DNA of 46,836 nucleotides, taken from positions 1-46,836 of the forward strand of contig CAMBMO010000017.1 of the NCBI GenBank assembly GCA_945868805.1, written 5' to 3'. The translations under genes and the position numbers were made by a program. The stretch is from Singulisphaera sp. GP187 (GTDB lineage: Bacteria > Planctomycetota > Phycisphaerae > Phycisphaerales > SM1A02). Shown here piece after piece: positions 26,304-35,088 of the stretch. The notes beneath the pieces are model-generated. The model searched no databases. It was not told where the DNA came from and worked only from the letters and a program-made list of their open reading frames with translations. Each line of letters starts with the position of its first letter. The stretch's first letter is position 1.

Positions 26304-26349
26304 AAGATCGGAGGCTCGGCAGTAACCGAGTGCTCCGATCTTTTCTTTT
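26304..26349 (+). terminator. Intrinsic terminator
   Basis: A 10-bp outer stem (AAGATCGGAG with CTCCGATCTT) encloses a 5-bp inner stem (CTCGG with CCGAG) and is followed by TTCTTTT. It ends the small membrane protein transcript and lies in the convergent gap before mgtE. Confidence 0.8.
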
Positions 26350-26371
26350 GTCCGGGTTCAACATTTCGCAA

Positions 26372-27436
26372 CTAGCGGATGAGCATCGTGGCGAGCCCCA
26401 AAAACACTCCCATGCTCGCGACATCCGTCGCGGTGGTCAGAAAGATGCTCGAGGCGGTGCATGGATCTGCTCCAAGCCTCTTAAGGATCAACGGAATGAA
26501 CGCCCCTGAAAGTCCACTAATCATGCAACTTGCTGTCATCGCGACGAAAGTCACAAACGCAAGTATGAGCGCTCGATCTCCAGCCCAAAGCACGAGTGGA
26601 TCCACTGGCTTTGCTTGAACGCTCGCGAAGATGTACATCCCGATCCCTGCGGAGATCCCAACCAGCGCCCCATTCGCAACGCCGAGAAGCGCCTCCTTGA
26701 TGACGAGCGCCCTCTCCTTCCCTGCCTTCAATTCACCAAGCGTCATTGCGCGCAGGGCGATTGCCAGTGCCTGGCACCCAGTGTTGCCTGACTGTCCAGC
26801 GAGAACCGGAAGGAAGACAGCAAGGATGACGAGCCGCTCCAGCGTCGATTCGAAGCACGCCACCACCCCCGCTGCGATGAAGGCGGTCAAGAGATTGAGT
26901 TGCAACCAAGGGTGTCGATACATGAGGCTCGTGATCCAAGGAGTCGAGAGACGCTCCTCCTTTGTCACACCCACCATCGATCCCGCTTGAGCACTGATCT
27001 CGATCGCCTGGGCCTCGAACATTTCGGCGCCTCGGATCAGCCCTACGAGCTTGCCGTCCGCTTCACAGACCGGGTAGATCGGATAGTGCCGATTCAGCAC
27101 GAGTTTCATCGCGTCCATAAGCTTCGCCGTAGGAAGAAGCGAGAACGGATTTCGGATCATGATCTGTTCGAGTTTGGTCTCTGGGGTCGCTAGGAGCAAG
27201 TCTCGCATAGCCAGAATGCCGACGAGTCGATCTTGATCATCGACGACGAATCCATATGTGACGAAGGTCACTTTCACGATCTCGCGGATCTCGGATACTG
27301 CTTCCGCCACTGTCTGGGAAGGCCTCAAGATCGCGTGGGTCGGCTCCATCATGTCCGCGATGGTGACGACCGAATAGTCGCGAGTCAGGTCATCGACTGG
27401 AGCTGGACTTGAATGATCGGGCTTGCTGGCAGTCAC
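26372..27436 (-). CDS. mgtE: MgtE-type magnesium transporter lacking the N domain
   Basis: Probable Mg2+ channel or transporter, 354 residues. Order: a short hydrophilic N-terminus, two CBS domains (about 25-150, with VSEIREIVKVTFVTYGFVVD and LVGLIRGAEMFEAQ), then the membrane domain from about residue 175 with five helices. Family signatures are LPVLAGQSGNTGCQALAIALR and the final helix TTATDVASMGVFLGLATML, where the Asp matches the ion-pathway Asp of MgtE. The usual MgtE is about 450 residues and starts with a 130-residue superhelical N domain that helps sense Mg2+; it is missing here. The gene is divergent from the zeta-like gene with 44 bases between them. Confidence 0.9.
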   Translation of the reverse strand: MTASKPDHSSPAPVDDLTRDYSVVTIADMMEPTHAILRPSQTVAEAVSEIREIVKVTFVTYGFVVDDQDRLVGILAMRDLLLATPETKLEQIMIRNPFSLLPTAKLMDAMKLVLNRHYPIYPVCEADGKLVGLIRGAEMFEAQAIEISAQAGSMVGVTKEERLSTPWITSLMYRHPWLQLNLLTAFIAAGVVACFESTLERLVILAVFLPVLAGQSGNTGCQALAIALRAMTLGELKAGKERALVIKEALLGVANGALVGISAGIGMYIFASVQAKPVDPLVLWAGDRALILAFVTFVAMTASCMISGLSGAFIPLILKRLGADPCTASSIFLTTATDVASMGVFLGLATMLIR

Positions 27437-27480
27437 GGCGCACCCGATGAGATACCATATCGATCAAGGAGTTGCCACCG

Positions 27481-27804
27481 ATGTCAGGATTTTCAAAGCG
27501 CGAAGAAGGGTTTGAAGGAAAGCTTGCGTTCGATGCTGAGAAGCGATTCAAGGCGGAGGCACGCCGCAACAAGTTGCTTGCTCAGTGGGTCGGGGGGCTG
27601 ACGAAGATGGACTCGCAGGCGATCGCGCAGTACTCGATTGAATTAATCCAACACGATTTGAAGAAACCTGGAGACGATGATGTGCTGCAGAAATTGCTCG
27701 CCGATCTCAAGAGCCGTGGCGTGACGGTCTCTCCCGCCGAAGCACGAGCCGAAATGGAACGGTGCAGTGAAGTCGCATATGAGCAGACATCGCGAGACGG
27801 CTGA
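27481..27804 (+). CDS. ATP synthase zeta-subunit-like protein (DUF1476)
   Basis: 107 residues from the ATG at 27481, with AAGGAG nine bases upstream. It matches the DUF1476 / F1-ATPase inhibitor zeta family along its full length: FSKREEGFEGKLAFD, then FKAEARRNKLLAQWVGGL, then HDLKKPGDDDVLQKLLADL, and a final helix AEARAEMERCSEVAYEQ. In Paracoccus the zeta subunit is a four-helix bundle that blocks ATP hydrolysis by F1. The family is best known from alphaproteobacteria, so its presence in a planctomycete-like genome is unexpected. No ATP synthase genes are nearby. The family call rests on remembered sequence patterns. Confidence 0.8.
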   Translation: MSGFSKREEGFEGKLAFDAEKRFKAEARRNKLLAQWVGGLTKMDSQAIAQYSIELIQHDLKKPGDDDVLQKLLADLKSRGVTVSPAEARAEMERCSEVAYEQTSRDG

Positions 27805-27818
27805 TTCGTTCGTCCGAC

Positions 27819-30086
27819 TCAACCCCAGTTTGCAAAGAGCGTCGTCAAGTCTGCGCCGTCGACAATTCCACTCTCGTCGAAATCTGCGGGACCCGGCACT
27901 CCCCATCCACTGAGTAACGCAGAGAGGTCATTGCCATCGACATGCCCATCTCCGTTCAGATCACCTTCGATCGCGATTGGCATAAAGCTCGCGCGATAGT
28001 GCAAGCCGAAGAATCCAGGTTCGAAGGGAGGATCCTTGGGATCGGGTGGTGGGGCATCTGGATCGGCGACATCGCAGGGAAACGCGCTCCGCATTGGACG
28101 ATCAACGTTTCCCGCGGAGATCACAAGCCATGTCGATGGCGACGACTCGATGGCGATCGTCGTGACCGAGCATGGTTGGGCTTCGAAAGCGCCACGAACT
28201 TCGAGTGGACCCTCGCATGAACCAGCGACGACGAGCGCCAGAAGCGGAAACTCCCCGTGAAGGCGCACCGCCACGCGTTCGCATCCAAGATCGTCCAGTC
28301 GATACCAGTCGGTGTCGCGCGGCACATCGCTCGTGATCGTCGATTCGTACATGACGCCACAGACCGCATCGATCGATCCGCGAAGTGCGCTGTTGCAACC
28401 ATCATCGATTCGCTCGTAGCAGATCTCGGCAAGTTCGACCGCACGAGGATCGTGACCAATCGAACACGCACTCGATCCGCAATACTCGGTCGACTCGCGC
28501 GCACAGACTTCGTCCCAGATCGAGTAGCAACAGAACGGATCCAATTCGCAAAGGAATCCGCAGCATCCCTCGTCGTCGCAGCCTGGTCCGACATGGAACG
28601 CGCCACATGCTCCCGCACTCGGGCAGTTGTAGTCATCGCAAAGTTCATCTTCAGCGTCGACGCACCCCTGATCCCACTCGAGATCGCAGCAGAGTGGATT
28701 GAATTCGCAAACTGCCTCGCAGCACAAGGTCCGCACGCATCCGGGCGTCTCATGTGGCTCTTCGCACAATCCCGCGCCCGCGCCACACACGACAGGCGTC
28801 TCGCCCGCGATCGATCCCTCAACGCCTTCCCACTGCGCGAGCCACTGCGAAGCCGCACGCCCATCCCTGAATTTCGGGTGATCTCCCGAAGGCGGTAGAG
28901 GTGGCGGATCTCCTGCGACGCCGCCCGTGACATTGCGGTAGATCATGACAGTGTGCGCGGCGATATCAACCGCGACGACATCACGGTCGCCATCACTGTC
29001 GATGTCGACGACAGTCATGTCACGGAGAAAACTTCCTCCCATCTTGGTCGCGAGGCTTATGAACTCGCCACCAGCGGCGCCATCAACTTCAGCGATCGTC
29101 AATCGTCCCGGGAGCGCAGAACCCATCAACACATCATCGTCGCCATCGCCGTCCAAATCGGCGGCATTGACCGTCCACGAATATCCTTCTGCTCCCGCGG
29201 ATCGAATGACCGTATCGCCGAATCCGCCCTTCCCATCGTTGACCCACACGACGGTCGCATTCGGCGAGTTGAGCAGCAACCCGTTTGAAATGATGTCAAC
29301 ATCATTGTCTGCATCGATGTCGGATGCAGCGATGTTGGCGATCGAGACGGTCTCTTTCCCAACCAGCGGCGCACGCCACGACCGTCCCTGCGAGAAGAGT
29401 CCGGAACCGTCATTGCGCAGAACTGCCATGGATGAACCCCCGATCGACGCACTTGCGATATCTAGGTCTGCGTCGCCATCGAAGTCGGCGCAGATGAGGC
29501 TGAAGGGATAGGAGTAACCCGCAGTCCACTGTTGCGTCGTGATGATTTGCGATAGGTGAAACTGCAATGCGCTTGCGCCCATCCAGATCTCCACCGAACC
29601 GCTGACATAATTCACAAGCGCAACGTCAACGTCGCCATCGCCATCGAGGTCGCGTACGATCATCCCCGCAGGATTCCGCTGCGCGAGGATCATGACCGGG
29701 AGGGCGAACTGGCCGCCCCCGAGACCCTTGAGCACAGCGAGTCGTCCGTACCCCGACCTCACCGATGCGAGCAAGTCTTTCACGCCATCCCCATCAAGGT
29801 CTCGAATTTCGACCCAATCGGTCTGCGCACCAACTTCGATCGGCTGGTGTGGTGCAAACGCTCCGCCACCGAGCCCACGCAGGAGTGCGATCTTCCCAGT
29901 CGCGTCCCTCAAACTGACCACGACATCGACGACACCATCGCCGTCGACATCCGCGACCGCAGCGTGGGTGGGATAAAGGAGCGGAGCAAGCGGTAGTGTC
30001 GTCGGCCCGATGAGCGTGATCGCACCGTTCGTCGCGGTTGCGATCGATCCACAAAGGAACCCAGCGAGCAGACAGATGCGCTTCAC
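27819..30086 (-). CDS. Secreted FG-GAP/VCBS repeat protein with Cys-rich and dockerin-like parts
   Basis: 755 residues from the GTG at 30086, which begins a signal peptide (VKRICLLAGFLCGSIATA). Residues about 30-420 contain FG-GAP repeats with calcium-type loops (ADVDGDGVVDVVVS, RDLDGDGVKDLLAS, DFDGDADLDIASA, ADLDGDGDDDVLMGS), predicted to form a beta-propeller. Two Cys-rich repeats follow (one with GCVRTLCCEAVC and WDQGC, the other with GCDDEGCCGFLC and WDEVC). Then comes a beta-rich domain, and the end has two EF-hand-like segments, DLNGDGHVDGNDLSALLSGW and DFDESGIVDGADLTTLFANW. The end may be a sorting or attachment signal. It is divergent from the transglutaminase-like gene. Confidence 0.88.
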   Translation of the reverse strand: MKRICLLAGFLCGSIATATNGAITLIGPTTLPLAPLLYPTHAAVADVDGDGVVDVVVSLRDATGKIALLRGLGGGAFAPHQPIEVGAQTDWVEIRDLDGDGVKDLLASVRSGYGRLAVLKGLGGGQFALPVMILAQRNPAGMIVRDLDGDGDVDVALVNYVSGSVEIWMGASALQFHLSQIITTQQWTAGYSYPFSLICADFDGDADLDIASASIGGSSMAVLRNDGSGLFSQGRSWRAPLVGKETVSIANIAASDIDADNDVDIISNGLLLNSPNATVVWVNDGKGGFGDTVIRSAGAEGYSWTVNAADLDGDGDDDVLMGSALPGRLTIAEVDGAAGGEFISLATKMGGSFLRDMTVVDIDSDGDRDVVAVDIAAHTVMIYRNVTGGVAGDPPPLPPSGDHPKFRDGRAASQWLAQWEGVEGSIAGETPVVCGAGAGLCEEPHETPGCVRTLCCEAVCEFNPLCCDLEWDQGCVDAEDELCDDYNCPSAGACGAFHVGPGCDDEGCCGFLCELDPFCCYSIWDEVCARESTEYCGSSACSIGHDPRAVELAEICYERIDDGCNSALRGSIDAVCGVMYESTITSDVPRDTDWYRLDDLGCERVAVRLHGEFPLLALVVAGSCEGPLEVRGAFEAQPCSVTTIAIESSPSTWLVISAGNVDRPMRSAFPCDVADPDAPPPDPKDPPFEPGFFGLHYRASFMPIAIEGDLNGDGHVDGNDLSALLSGWGVPGPADFDESGIVDGADLTTLFANWG

Positions 30087-30150
30087 CCCAACAGGGTATG
30101 CCTGCCCTCGTGAAATTCCACTCCGAGAGTCGATTACACTTCCCACAGTG

Positions 30151-31134
30151 ATGCTCTCGATCCAACGCGCGATTGTGCTAGCGATCATCGCGACGAGTTG
30201 CTCGCTCGGGGCATCCCAATCGATTCCTCCCGAGGATTACAACAAAAAGTTCGATGCGTGGCTTAAGACTCCCAACGCCCCCGCAACGGTCAATCAAAAG
30301 ACAGTCAAGCGATCATTCGAGTGGCTCGACGCGACACCTTCCATCACGTACCGCGATGGCGTGAAGTATCGAGACCCGTCCATCGCCCCTTGGAGCTTTT
30401 CCATCGTCGCGTCGATCGACGAGGCGCGTGCGCAGGCGATCGAGAAGCACTTCGGGGTTCCGATGGACGCAATTCAGTTCGGATATTCGAGCCCCGAAGA
30501 GAAGGAACGCTGTCAACGCCTCGAACAGGAAAAGCTGGCGCATCACGGGATGAAAGTGACAGCGACATCCGATGGGACCGCCGACCTGCTCGAAGTGAGT
30601 TACCAGTGGCTTGTCGATGGCTGCAAGAGTCAGGTGCAACCGATAGCGGAAAGCATTCTGCGCGAGACAGATCGGGTCCTGAAGGAGAGTTCTGCACCTC
30701 GGGTCGCAACTTCACGAGACAAAGTCTCCGCGATCTTCCGTTTCATCCAGAGCATTCCTTATGAATCGATTCCAGATCTTCCCGATGGCAAGGATCGCTG
30801 CGGAATGCGAACTCCACTCCTGACACTGCTGAAAGGCGGTGATTGCGATTCGAAGTCCGCGCTGATGGCCGCGCTCATCCGATCCAAGAAGCTTGCCGAT
30901 GTCGTGATTGTGACACTCAAAATGAAGGACGGAACTGGTCACGCAATCCTTGGAGTACATGTCGACACGCACTCGGGAGATCGAACGATTACACACGAGG
31001 GGAAGCGGTATGTGCTCGCGGAGGCGGCGAGTACTGATGTCGCCCATGACGGAAACCTCGCAGACTTGGGCGAGGTCGCCGACGAGTGGCGCGACTTCCA
31101 ATCACGCCCGCACGATGTGACAGCTGTTCGCTAG
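30151..31134 (+). CDS. Exported transglutaminase-like protein
   Basis: 327 residues from the ATG at 30151, which starts a signal peptide (MLSIQRAIVLAIIATSCSLG). The frame is open to 30010, but that part overlaps the divergent gene. The C-terminal half contains GGDCDSKSALMAALIR, with the Cys of a transglutaminase/peptidase-like fold, then GHAILGVHVD with the His, and YVLAEAAST, where an acidic residue is expected. The N-terminal half (about 25-180) is not recognised. It could act as a peptidase or cross-linking enzyme in the periplasm. The fold call is moderate; the reaction is unknown. It is convergent with the porin gene, three bases apart. Confidence 0.78.
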   Translation: MLSIQRAIVLAIIATSCSLGASQSIPPEDYNKKFDAWLKTPNAPATVNQKTVKRSFEWLDATPSITYRDGVKYRDPSIAPWSFSIVASIDEARAQAIEKHFGVPMDAIQFGYSSPEEKERCQRLEQEKLAHHGMKVTATSDGTADLLEVSYQWLVDGCKSQVQPIAESILRETDRVLKESSAPRVATSRDKVSAIFRFIQSIPYESIPDLPDGKDRCGMRTPLLTLLKGGDCDSKSALMAALIRSKKLADVVIVTLKMKDGTGHAILGVHVDTHSGDRTITHEGKRYVLAEAASTDVAHDGNLADLGEVADEWRDFQSRPHDVTAVR

Positions 31135-31137
31135 ATC

Positions 31138-32679
31138 CTAAAAACACAACTGCATCTGCAGACGCGCCACAACCTGGCCGTTCGCATCGTTGGTCTCATC
31201 AGCGCGGTAGTCCGCCCCGATGATGTTCGAACCGTAGAGTCCGTTCTGGAAGAGGATCGCGCCCGCGACATACCCAACATCTCCAGAGATCTTCAGTGTG
31301 TTTTTGCTGATGTAGTAGTTCGCGCCGATCGTGTAGATCGAAAAGTGCTGGGCGTTGATCGCCGATGCATGCCCTGCCACTGGCGGAATGCCCGATGGGG
31401 TTGAGACATCCGTCGTGCCTCCGCTCACATTCATCCACTCCCATCGAGCCACGACTTCGACATCGTCGGTCAGGAAGTATCCGCCTTCGATGAGCGCTCC
31501 GTACGAGTCGACGGCCGCCGCTCCACTGGGTCGGTCGTAGAAACTATTCCCAAGGAACGCCGCGGTGATACTTGCTCCATTGAACCGAGCCGACACATCA
31601 GTCGTGTACGAGATGTTCATTCCAGGACTATTGCCGATCATTGCGGGATTCAATGCGTTGAGAGCGCCACCGCGTTGCCAGTTGTATGCGAGACCGAGTT
31701 GAACTCCGTCATCGCTTCCACGGAAGGACATGATCTCCTTGAATTGCTTCCACTCACCCAGAAGTTTCCAGTCGACGCGACCCGAGGTCGCCCACTCAAC
31801 CGCGTTGCCGTGGTCGAGATCGGCTCCCGAGCTGGATGTGTTCGCACCGATCGCAGCGATGTTGCGATTCCCGCCACCATCGTTGTAGTTGACGAGAGCG
31901 CGCCAATCGGACGTCTCGTACTGCAGTTCGATCCCCTGGATGAAGTCGGTCTTGAAATAGGTATTGATGACCGACCGCTCGACAAGTTGCTGAGCTTTCG
32001 AGCTGGCGATTTCTTCGATGTTGTAGTGCGCCTTCCACTGCCCCGCGCGAATTGCGAATCCATTCCCGAAATCCTTCCGAATGAACGCATCCTCGAGTGC
32101 CGGAGTGTTGGTCGTTGTGATCGACGACGAATTGGTCTGTTCCACCAGTCCATTCTGATTGAAGGCGATCTTGACCATGTAGGTCCAGCTTGGATCCACC
32201 ACATTGCCTGTAAAAACGAGTTCGGCTCGACGAATCTCAAATCCGTACTCGCTCGACTCTTCATCATCCGACGCGACCCGGCTCTCATTGGACTGATAGT
32301 TGTAGACCGCGCGCCCTTGGGAAAGCGCGGTGATCACTAGCTTGAAATTGCCATCGGCGCTCGCAATAAAAAACCCGCTCTTGTAGCCCGACGATGCTCC
32401 ATCGTCGGCGAGACTGTTCCGCGTCTCGGAATCCGCCAAGACATCCTTGACGACCTCGCGGATCTCTTCGGCGCGCTGTTGGGTGAGCCACTTGTCGCCA
32501 TTCTCGTTACGAAGGGCCGTCATCTCGGCATCATGGCGACTTTCCATCGCGGACATCCGCTGCTTGAGTTGTTCGATCTCACTCATGGATTGTGTGGAAG
32601 GTGGCGTGTCATCCGCACGCAGCTCTCCGCTTGCCAGCAAACTGACTGCGAGAACTCCGAGTTGGGTCGTTCGATTCAT
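31138..32679 (-). CDS. Outer-membrane porin, OprO/OprP-like
   Basis: 513 residues from the ATG at 32679, with GAGGAG nine bases upstream; the frame extends upstream without support. A signal peptide (LGVLAVSLLASGELRA) is followed by a predicted trimeric coiled coil (MSEIEQLKQRMSAMESRHD) and a beta-barrel with alternating strands, such as FEIRRAELVFTGNVVDPSWT and FAIRAGQWKAHYNIEEIASS. The protein ends in Phe (VARLQMQLCF), as outer-membrane beta-barrels usually do. Family members pass phosphate or polyphosphate; the ion here cannot be told. It implies a diderm envelope. Confidence 0.88.
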   Translation of the reverse strand: MNRTTQLGVLAVSLLASGELRADDTPPSTQSMSEIEQLKQRMSAMESRHDAEMTALRNENGDKWLTQQRAEEIREVVKDVLADSETRNSLADDGASSGYKSGFFIASADGNFKLVITALSQGRAVYNYQSNESRVASDDEESSEYGFEIRRAELVFTGNVVDPSWTYMVKIAFNQNGLVEQTNSSSITTTNTPALEDAFIRKDFGNGFAIRAGQWKAHYNIEEIASSKAQQLVERSVINTYFKTDFIQGIELQYETSDWRALVNYNDGGGNRNIAAIGANTSSSGADLDHGNAVEWATSGRVDWKLLGEWKQFKEIMSFRGSDDGVQLGLAYNWQRGGALNALNPAMIGNSPGMNISYTTDVSARFNGASITAAFLGNSFYDRPSGAAAVDSYGALIEGGYFLTDDVEVVARWEWMNVSGGTTDVSTPSGIPPVAGHASAINAQHFSIYTIGANYYISKNTLKISGDVGYVAGAILFQNGLYGSNIIGADYRADETNDANGQVVARLQMQLCF

Positions 32680-32777
32680 TATGTGGTCTCTCCTCATTTG
32701 CAAAACAGTCGATCCGATGCGCCAATGGGATACCCGAACGAATTGCTCCCGTGAAGCTCTGGACCGAAAACAAACAG

Positions 32778-32806
32778 AATGCAAACATTTCAATCTCGAA
32801 TGTCAA
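32778..32806 (-). promoter_or_regulatory. Candidate porin promoter
   Basis: TTGACA (32806-32801) and TGCATT (32783-32778) on the minus strand are 17 bases apart. The -35 is perfect and the -10 matches at three of six positions. The implied leader before the porin ATG is about 90 bases. Confidence 0.4.
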
Positions 32807-32904
32807 GGATCTGTTCAGATTCCCCCGGTCCGGCCTGGACGATTACGCTGTCGCAACGGCATTGCCATCAACGGGTTAGCAGGGTCGAAACCGCGCTCGT
32901 CGAA

Positions 32905-34029
32905 TCAGGGCGTCCGCGCGACCCGAAACCCGTAGTCGGTGATGCGCGGGTCTCCCGTGAAGTGATTGAGTCGGAATGACGCTCTGCAATTTTTCCCATC
33001 GTGATCCCAAGATCCGCCCCGCAGAACTCGAAATGGATTGCGCGCATTCCCCGTGGGATCAGTCGCGCCATTTTCGCACGACTTGTAATAGTCCGCGCCG
33101 TACCAGTCATTCGTCCACTCCAAGACATTTCCGATCATGTCGTAAAACCCGAGCCCATTGGGCGACTTCGATCCGACTGGATGCGTGCGCCCGACTGAGT
33201 TACCCGCATGCCATGCGATTTGATCCAGTGCTCCGTGACAAGGAGCGGCGGAACCAGCTCTGCATGCGTACTCCCACTCCGCTTCCGAAGGCAGCCGCAA
33301 TCCGCATTTGGCGAGGAATGGCTGAACCTCTTCCCAAGTCAGAGTCTCCACAGGCCATGTCGCAGTCACCACGACCTCCATAATCGCCACGCCGAGCTTC
33401 GCCTCCGCTTGTTGGCTCGTGTAACCCGCTTCGAGAAGCTCTGCAATCTTTGCGGTGCGATCCGCTTGTGGAATCACCTGAAAATTGATGTCCTGGAAGT
33501 AGCTCTGGTTCGATCCCATGAGCCGAGTCCACTGCTCCTGTGTCACTTCCGTTCGCCCGAGGTAGAACGGCCTCGTCAAGATGACCTCATGCGATGGCCT
33601 TTCGTCACTCGTCGCATCCGCATCGCCGACGCTCATTCCCATCGTGTACTTCCCCGCTGGAACGAGGAGCATCTCGATGCCACTGACACGATCTCGAACA
33701 CGCCATGGCAATCCCGTTGCTTGAATCTGCGAACGCATCGTGGCATCAGTCACGACCAATGGATCGGGCGCGCTTTCGACGAGGTCAGCCCAGTTCATCC
33801 TCGATGCGGCTTCCTCACCCCAACCGTGGGGAGTAACCGTCGCAGGAACTCCCTGGGCTACGGGAACTGGCTGAGAAGCTTGCTCCTCCGGGCTGAGAGG
33901 GGTAGCTCCTAACGGAGCCGAAGCGACGGAGATTCCGACGAGCAAAAGGCGCGCGCTCGTGAAACGGACGGATCTGTTCATTCGGTTCATCGTTTCGTTC
34001 AAGGTTGAGTCGCCTTTCAATTCTTGCAT
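32905..34029 (-). CDS. SUMF1-like protein, exported (paralogue 3)
   Basis: 374 residues; the start ATG lies six bases after the preceding paralogue. A signal peptide (LLLVGISVASAPLGA) follows a short basic stretch. The FGE-sulfatase (SUMF1/PvdO) domain covers about residues 105-372: LLVPAGKYTMG, GRTEVTQEQW, LPSEAEWEYACRAG, FYDMIGNVLEWTNDWYG and RVLRGGSWDHDGKNCRASFR. Human FGE has two cysteines after RGGS, five residues apart; here the first is His and only the second remains, so formylglycine formation is unlikely. A helical insertion (KIAELLEAGYTSQQAEAKLG) interrupts the domain before the PVE segment and is shared by all three paralogues. Confidence 0.88.
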   Translation of the reverse strand: MQELKGDSTLNETMNRMNRSVRFTSARLLLVGISVASAPLGATPLSPEEQASQPVPVAQGVPATVTPHGWGEEAASRMNWADLVESAPDPLVVTDATMRSQIQATGLPWRVRDRVSGIEMLLVPAGKYTMGMSVGDADATSDERPSHEVILTRPFYLGRTEVTQEQWTRLMGSNQSYFQDINFQVIPQADRTAKIAELLEAGYTSQQAEAKLGVAIMEVVVTATWPVETLTWEEVQPFLAKCGLRLPSEAEWEYACRAGSAAPCHGALDQIAWHAGNSVGRTHPVGSKSPNGLGFYDMIGNVLEWTNDWYGADYYKSCENGATDPTGNARNPFRVLRGGSWDHDGKNCRASFRLNHFTGDPRITDYGFRVARTP

Positions 34030-34035
34030 TCGATC

Positions 34036-35040
34036 CTATGGATTCCGCGCGACCCGAAATCCAAAGTCGGTGATTCGGGGATCAGGCATGAAGTGGTTCT
34101 CGCGAAACGAAGCTCGGCAGTTCTTGTCCACGTGATCCCATGATCCACCACGAGCAACTCCAAACTCGCTCTCCGCCGGCCCAGTCGGATTCGTCGCACC
34201 GTTCTCGCATGACGCGTAGTAGTCCGAGCCATACCAGTCCGAAACCCACTCCCATACATTTCCGATCATGTCGTAAAACCCCAGTGCATTCGGCGCCTTC
34301 TGACCGACCGGGTGCGTCCTTTGCTGCGAGTTTCCCGAGTACCAAGCGATGTCGTCGAGCGCGCCATATCTCGCGTCACGCACTCCCGCACGACACGCAA
34401 ACTCCCACTCCGCTTCGCTCGGCAAGCGCAACTTCGTCTTGCGGAGAAAAGGCGCCATCTCGTCTGGCGTGAGTGTTTCCACCGGCCATGTGGCGGAGGG
34501 CACTTCGACGAGTTCGCCGATCCCTGCTTCGGCACGCGCTTCGTCTTTGGTCATCCCCGATTTCATGAGCGATGAGACTCGCTCGTCCGATGCAATCGCT
34601 GGTTCAATCTTGAAATAGGCTTCCTGAAAATAGCTCGGGTTGTATCCCATCACCTGTATCCACTCGCCCTGCGTGACTTCATTGCGACCGAGGTAAAACG
34701 GATTCGTGAGAACGACTTCGTGAGCCGGACGCTCGTCGTCCATCGCAAGCAAATCGCGTGGGCTCATCCCCATCACGAACTCACCAGGCGGAACGAGCAA
34801 CATTTCGATGCCACTCGCCGAATCTCGCACTCGCCAAGGAAGTCCAGTGGCTCGGATTGCCGCCAGCATTGAAGGATCGGTCACAACCCGCGGATCGGGA
34901 TCACGCTCGAGCACCTGCGCCCACCCCATCGACGACCCGTCGGAGCTCTTCAGGGGCTTTCCGACTTTCGTCGTCGCGCAACCTGCAACGATCGCTACGA
35001 AAACCAGACAGAAACACTTGATTGACCCCAACTGCTTCAT
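34036..35040 (-). CDS. SUMF1-like lipoprotein (paralogue 2)
   Basis: 334 residues. The signal peptide ends in a lipobox (VAIVAGC), so this copy is lipid anchored while its neighbours have plain signal peptides. The SUMF1-like domain shows LLVPPGEFVMGMSPRDLL, GRNEVTQGEW, LPSEAEWEFACRAG, FYDMIGNVWEWVSDWYG and ARGGSWDHVDKNCRASFR, again with His in place of the first FGE Cys. The shared insertion reads VSSLMKSGMTKDEARAEAG. The block ATGLPWRVRD before the domain is conserved among the three. It lies 48 bases after paralogue 1 and 6 before paralogue 3. Confidence 0.88.
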   Translation of the reverse strand: MKQLGSIKCFCLVFVAIVAGCATTKVGKPLKSSDGSSMGWAQVLERDPDPRVVTDPSMLAAIRATGLPWRVRDSASGIEMLLVPPGEFVMGMSPRDLLAMDDERPAHEVVLTNPFYLGRNEVTQGEWIQVMGYNPSYFQEAYFKIEPAIASDERVSSLMKSGMTKDEARAEAGIGELVEVPSATWPVETLTPDEMAPFLRKTKLRLPSEAEWEFACRAGVRDARYGALDDIAWYSGNSQQRTHPVGQKAPNALGFYDMIGNVWEWVSDWYGSDYYASCENGATNPTGPAESEFGVARGGSWDHVDKNCRASFRENHFMPDPRITDFGFRVARNP

Positions 35041-35088
35041 GAAGGAGAAGGATACTAACTCTCGAATCGGCTGGTCGCGCGGAACAAG

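Noticed and set aside
27819-30086. Cellulosome component because of the dockerin-like end
   Set aside because: No cohesin or scaffoldin is present and the segment ends differ from classical dockerins; a sorting signal is more likely.
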